Shown one piece after another: positions 7,155 to 9,108 of a DNA stretch of 9,108 bases. The stretch is from Anaerolineae bacterium (GTDB lineage: Bacteria > Chloroflexota > Anaerolineae > Aggregatilineales > Phototrophicaceae): positions 1 to 9,108 of the forward strand of contig JALONY010000092.1 in NCBI GenBank assembly GCA_025454715.1, written 5' to 3'. A model generated the notes under the pieces. It saw only the letters and a program-made list of their open reading frames with translations, had not been told where the DNA came from and did no database searches. Position 1 is the first letter of the stretch. Every line of letters begins with the position of its first letter. Made by a program: the position numbers and the translations under genes.

Positions 7155-7871
7155 CTATCCGCCAGCGCTGGCGGCAATCGGGGTGGGCGCGAACAACGGC
7201 ACCACCACCGGATCGGACGCTACCGCCCCCGTCCACATCCCCAAATCGCCGAACAACGGCGCGAGGCTGGGGTTGCTGCGGGTGGTCAAGACCCCGATGG
7301 TCGAGTTGCGATAATACCCCACCACCGGCACCCCCGGGCGGATTCCCGCATTTTGCGCCTCTTGCGCGGTCAACACACGGCTGATGGAGCACGCTTGCTG
7401 CGGCACCATCAACCGCACCTGCGTCAGCGTGATGGGCGCACGGGTGTCGGCGACGGTCGGCAGGGCAAACGTGCTGGTGGCCACCACCCCCACCCCGTCG
7501 ATGTTCGCACCCCCCACGTCCAATCGCCCATTGGGCGAGGCCGTGTCGTTGGGGATAAGCACCGGCAACGTCCCGACCGTCATATTGGTCAAAATCACCG
7601 TCAGGCGGATGCTGCCATCGGGCTGGGGTGCCCCCACCCGCACCTGCACGCTCACAGGCACCATACGGCGGCTGGCCTCACGTTGGATGATGGATTGGTG
7701 CAAATCGGGCTCGGTCGGGCGGCGCAAGGCCACACAACTCCCCTCGATTGGGATGAGGTTGGAGATGAACTGCGGCACCGTGCGCGGCCCCGCCAAAATA
7801 TAGAGCGTTACCAGCAGGAGCACGCCGATTCCGACGTTGCGCCCGCGTAAATTTCTAGGGATAGAAGACAT
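7155..7871 (-). CDS. Unrecognised membrane-anchored protein, probably extracytoplasmic
   Basis: I do not recognise a family in this 238-residue protein. ATG 7871 lies only three bases after the miaA stop, so it is in the same transcript. A short basic N-terminus (MSSIPRNLRGRN) leads into one hydrophobic span, VGIGVLLLVTLYILAG (about residues 13-28). This suggests an uncleaved signal anchor with the remaining about 210 residues outside the cytoplasmic membrane. The outside part looks like a beta-rich domain (VPVSVQVRVGAPQPDGSIRL, then LTVILTNMTVGTLPVLIPND). It has two cysteines, one just after the anchor (GSCVAL) and one about two thirds along (QQACSIS), which could form a disulfide. It ends in small residues (AASAGG). 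No catalytic motif is visible. It does not look like a lipoprotein, because no Cys sits directly behind the hydrophobic stretch. Confidence 0.8.
   Translation of the reverse strand: MSSIPRNLRGRNVGIGVLLLVTLYILAGPRTVPQFISNLIPIEGSCVALRRPTEPDLHQSIIQREASRRMVPVSVQVRVGAPQPDGSIRLTVILTNMTVGTLPVLIPNDTASPNGRLDVGGANIDGVGVVATSTFALPTVADTRAPITLTQVRLMVPQQACSISRVLTAQEAQNAGIRPGVPVVGYYRNSTIGVLTTRSNPSLAPLFGDLGMWTGAVASDPVVVPLFAPTPIAASAGG
7159..7174. repeat. 16-bp perfect palindrome at the 3' end of the membrane-protein gene
   Basis: CCGCCAGCGCTGGCGG reads the same on both strands. It lies across the last codons (AASAGG) immediately before the TAG stop of the minus-strand gene. In RNA it could fold with a 4-base GCGC loop and a 6-bp stem, but no T run follows on either strand. 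It may be a weak 3' hairpin, a protein-binding site just upstream of the FHA promoter, or a chance product of GC-rich codons. Confidence 0.4.
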
Positions 7872-7874
7872 GGC

Positions 7875-8798
7875 TCACGGCTGCCTCGGCAGCATCTGCA
7901 TCCACTCGTCCAAAGAGGTCGAACGCCCATTATGCCACAGAACGCGCTCGCCCATCTTACGAAACCATGTGTATTGTCTGCGGATAAAGTCGTGCGTGCT
8001 GTGCTGGGTCAGGCGTATCGCCTCCTCCAGCGCCAGCCCGTCTTGCAGGTGCGCCGCCACCTCGCGATAGCCCAGCCCACTCATCGACGGTAACCCACGC
8101 GCATAGCCCATCGCCAACAACCGCCCCACCTCGTCCACGAACCCGCGCTCGACCATCTGGAGTACCCGCCGGTCGGCCTGCGCATACAGCATCTCGCGCT
8201 CCAGCGTCACGCCCCACACCACCACCTCATACGGCGGCGGGGTCTTGCGTTGCAGCACGCTGATGGGTTGGCCGGTCTCGAGGCAGACCTCCAGCGCCCG
8301 CACCACCCGCCGCACATTCTGATACGCAATCGCCTGCGCGGCGGTCGCGTCGAGGGCGCTCAACCGCTGGTGCAGCGCCAACGCCCCGTGCTCGGCGGCA
8401 TACGCCTCGAGTTCAGCGCGCAACACGAGGTTAGGCGGCACCTCGGGGATGCCCCAGCCCTCGATGACCGCGCTGATGTATTGCCCCGTCCCCCCGACGA
8501 TGACCGGCAGCTTGCCCCGCCCGTGCACCGCGTCGATGGCCGTGTTCATCACCTGCTTGACCTGCGCCAAAGACAACGTCTCATCCGGCAATACGAGGTC
8601 GATGCCATGATGCGGCACCTGCGCCAGCTCGTCCGGTGTCGGCTTGGCCGTCCCGATGTCCATGTACCGGTAAATCTGGCGGCTGTCGGCGCTGATGACC
8701 TCCAGCGGCACCCGCTCGGCCAAGCGCACCGCCAATTGGGTCTTCCCCACCGCCGTCGGCCCCAATATCACCAACAACGGCAAACGCTCACCAGCCAA
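7875..8798 (-). CDS. miaA: tRNA dimethylallyltransferase (MiaA)
   Basis: MiaA transfers a dimethylallyl group to N6 of adenosine 37 in tRNAs that read codons starting with U. The start is placed at TTG 8798, because GGAGG lies exactly six bases upstream and it leaves the usual short lead (MAGERLPLLVIL) before the P-loop. An in-frame TTG at 8819 would add seven residues with weaker support. With this start the protein has 307 residues. Seen motifs are the P-loop GPTAVGKT at 13-20, SADSRQIYRYMDIGTAKP with the expected catalytic Asp at residue 38, PHHGIDLVLPDE, VIVGGTGQYISAV, NVRRVVRALEV, GLGYREV and the tRNA-binding tail FIRRQYTWFRK. No part is missing. The start overlaps the end of the YraN gene by 11 bases (TTGGCTGGTGA), suggesting coupled translation, and the next gene begins three bases after its stop. 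Confidence 0.95.
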   Translation of the reverse strand: MAGERLPLLVILGPTAVGKTQLAVRLAERVPLEVISADSRQIYRYMDIGTAKPTPDELAQVPHHGIDLVLPDETLSLAQVKQVMNTAIDAVHGRGKLPVIVGGTGQYISAVIEGWGIPEVPPNLVLRAELEAYAAEHGALALHQRLSALDATAAQAIAYQNVRRVVRALEVCLETGQPISVLQRKTPPPYEVVVWGVTLEREMLYAQADRRVLQMVERGFVDEVGRLLAMGYARGLPSMSGLGYREVAAHLQDGLALEEAIRLTQHSTHDFIRRQYTWFRKMGERVLWHNGRSTSLDEWMQMLPRQP

Positions 8799-9108
8799 GC
8801 GCGTCCTCCACGTGTTCAATCGTCAGCACGCCATCGCCGCGCACCGCCACCGCCACCACGTCGATGCGCCAGTCCGGCTCGGGTTGCACGGTGGCGGCAT
8901 AGGCATACGCGCTGCGGATCATCCGCTCGCGCTTATCGGGCGTGATGCTCTCGGTCGCACGGTCAACCGCGCCGCGCCGCGTCCGCACCTCGACGAACAC
9001 CCACACCGAGCCGTCTTGCGCCACGATGTCGATTTCGCCCGCGTCGCACCACCAATTACGCGCCACCACCCGATAGCCCTTCACGGTCGCCAACCAATGG
9101 CAGGCCGC
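8788..9108 (-). CDS. yraN: YraN/UPF0102 family nuclease-fold protein (5' end missing)
   Basis: The gene enters from the right edge of the window. The reading frame is open to base 9108, and upstream codons continue the family pattern (AACHWLATVKGYRVVARNWW, comparable to the usual AAxYLExxGYxIxxRNW). The apparent TTG start at 9093 is therefore not accepted. Family features are GEIDIVAQDG followed by VWVFVEVRTRR, the core of a PD-(D/E)XK endonuclease-like fold, with Asp in EID and Glu in EVR as metal-binding candidates. RIDVVAV and a C-terminal IEHVEDALGW complete the domain. About 107 residues are visible, and perhaps 10-20 lie outside. The cellular role of UPF0102 proteins is not settled. Its TGA lies inside the start of miaA. 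Confidence 0.9.
   Translation of the reverse strand, partial: AACHWLATVKGYRVVARNWWCDAGEIDIVAQDGSVWVFVEVRTRRGAVDRATESITPDKRERMIRSAYAYAATVQPEPDWRIDVVAVAVRGDGVLTIEHVEDALGW

Noticed and set aside
1..9108. tRNA or rRNA genes, CRISPR array, insertion sequence, attachment site or phage genes
   Set aside because: No repeat-spacer pattern, cloverleaf, transposase, integrase or flanking inverted repeats were seen. The gene content is metabolic and housekeeping.

Overview
The window is a GC-rich, gene-dense bacterial fragment with two convergent gene groups. The best guess for the source is a Chloroflexota (Anaerolineae-like) genome. That guess rests on the FHA plus winged-helix protein at 6418-7080 and the general look of the GalT and galactokinase sequences. 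No rRNA or other decisive marker is present, so it is an inference.

The plus strand (1-6358) carries a galactoside-use cluster. It starts with the last codons of one sugar ABC-transporter permease (1-126) and the complete second permease (140-1030). Next come a GH2 beta-galactosidase-type gene that is broken (1133-3164), a DUF4380-like protein with an apparent mutarotase-type fold (3189-4106), galactose-1-phosphate uridylyltransferase galT (4173-5210) and galactokinase galK (5207-6358). Together they describe import of a galactose-containing sugar, hydrolysis, possible anomer handling, phosphorylation and conversion to UDP-galactose. The UDP-glucose 4-epimerase (galE) that would complete the Leloir pathway is not in the window. 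Hairpins lie between the permease and the hydrolase and between the DUF4380-like gene and galT, so the cluster may not be transcribed evenly.

The minus strand (9108-6418) reads, in transcription order: a YraN/UPF0102 nuclease-fold protein cut by the window edge, miaA (tRNA dimethylallyltransferase), an unrecognised single-span membrane-anchored protein, and an FHA-winged-helix regulator. The first three are tightly packed. The FHA gene has its own extended -10 promoter. The two gene groups meet at a hairpin terminator at 6382-6413, which suits the minus strand better.

The most notable observation is the GH2 gene. It has a frame-changing loss right after the NRHQ motif (about 2021-2025). It also has an apparent second, in-frame loss near 2415-2430, which removes the segment where this family carries its catalytic nucleophile. 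All the complete genes around it look whole. I did not see a clearly new biological system. The uncharacterised elements are the DUF4380-like protein in the gal cluster and the membrane-anchored protein between miaA and the FHA regulator.
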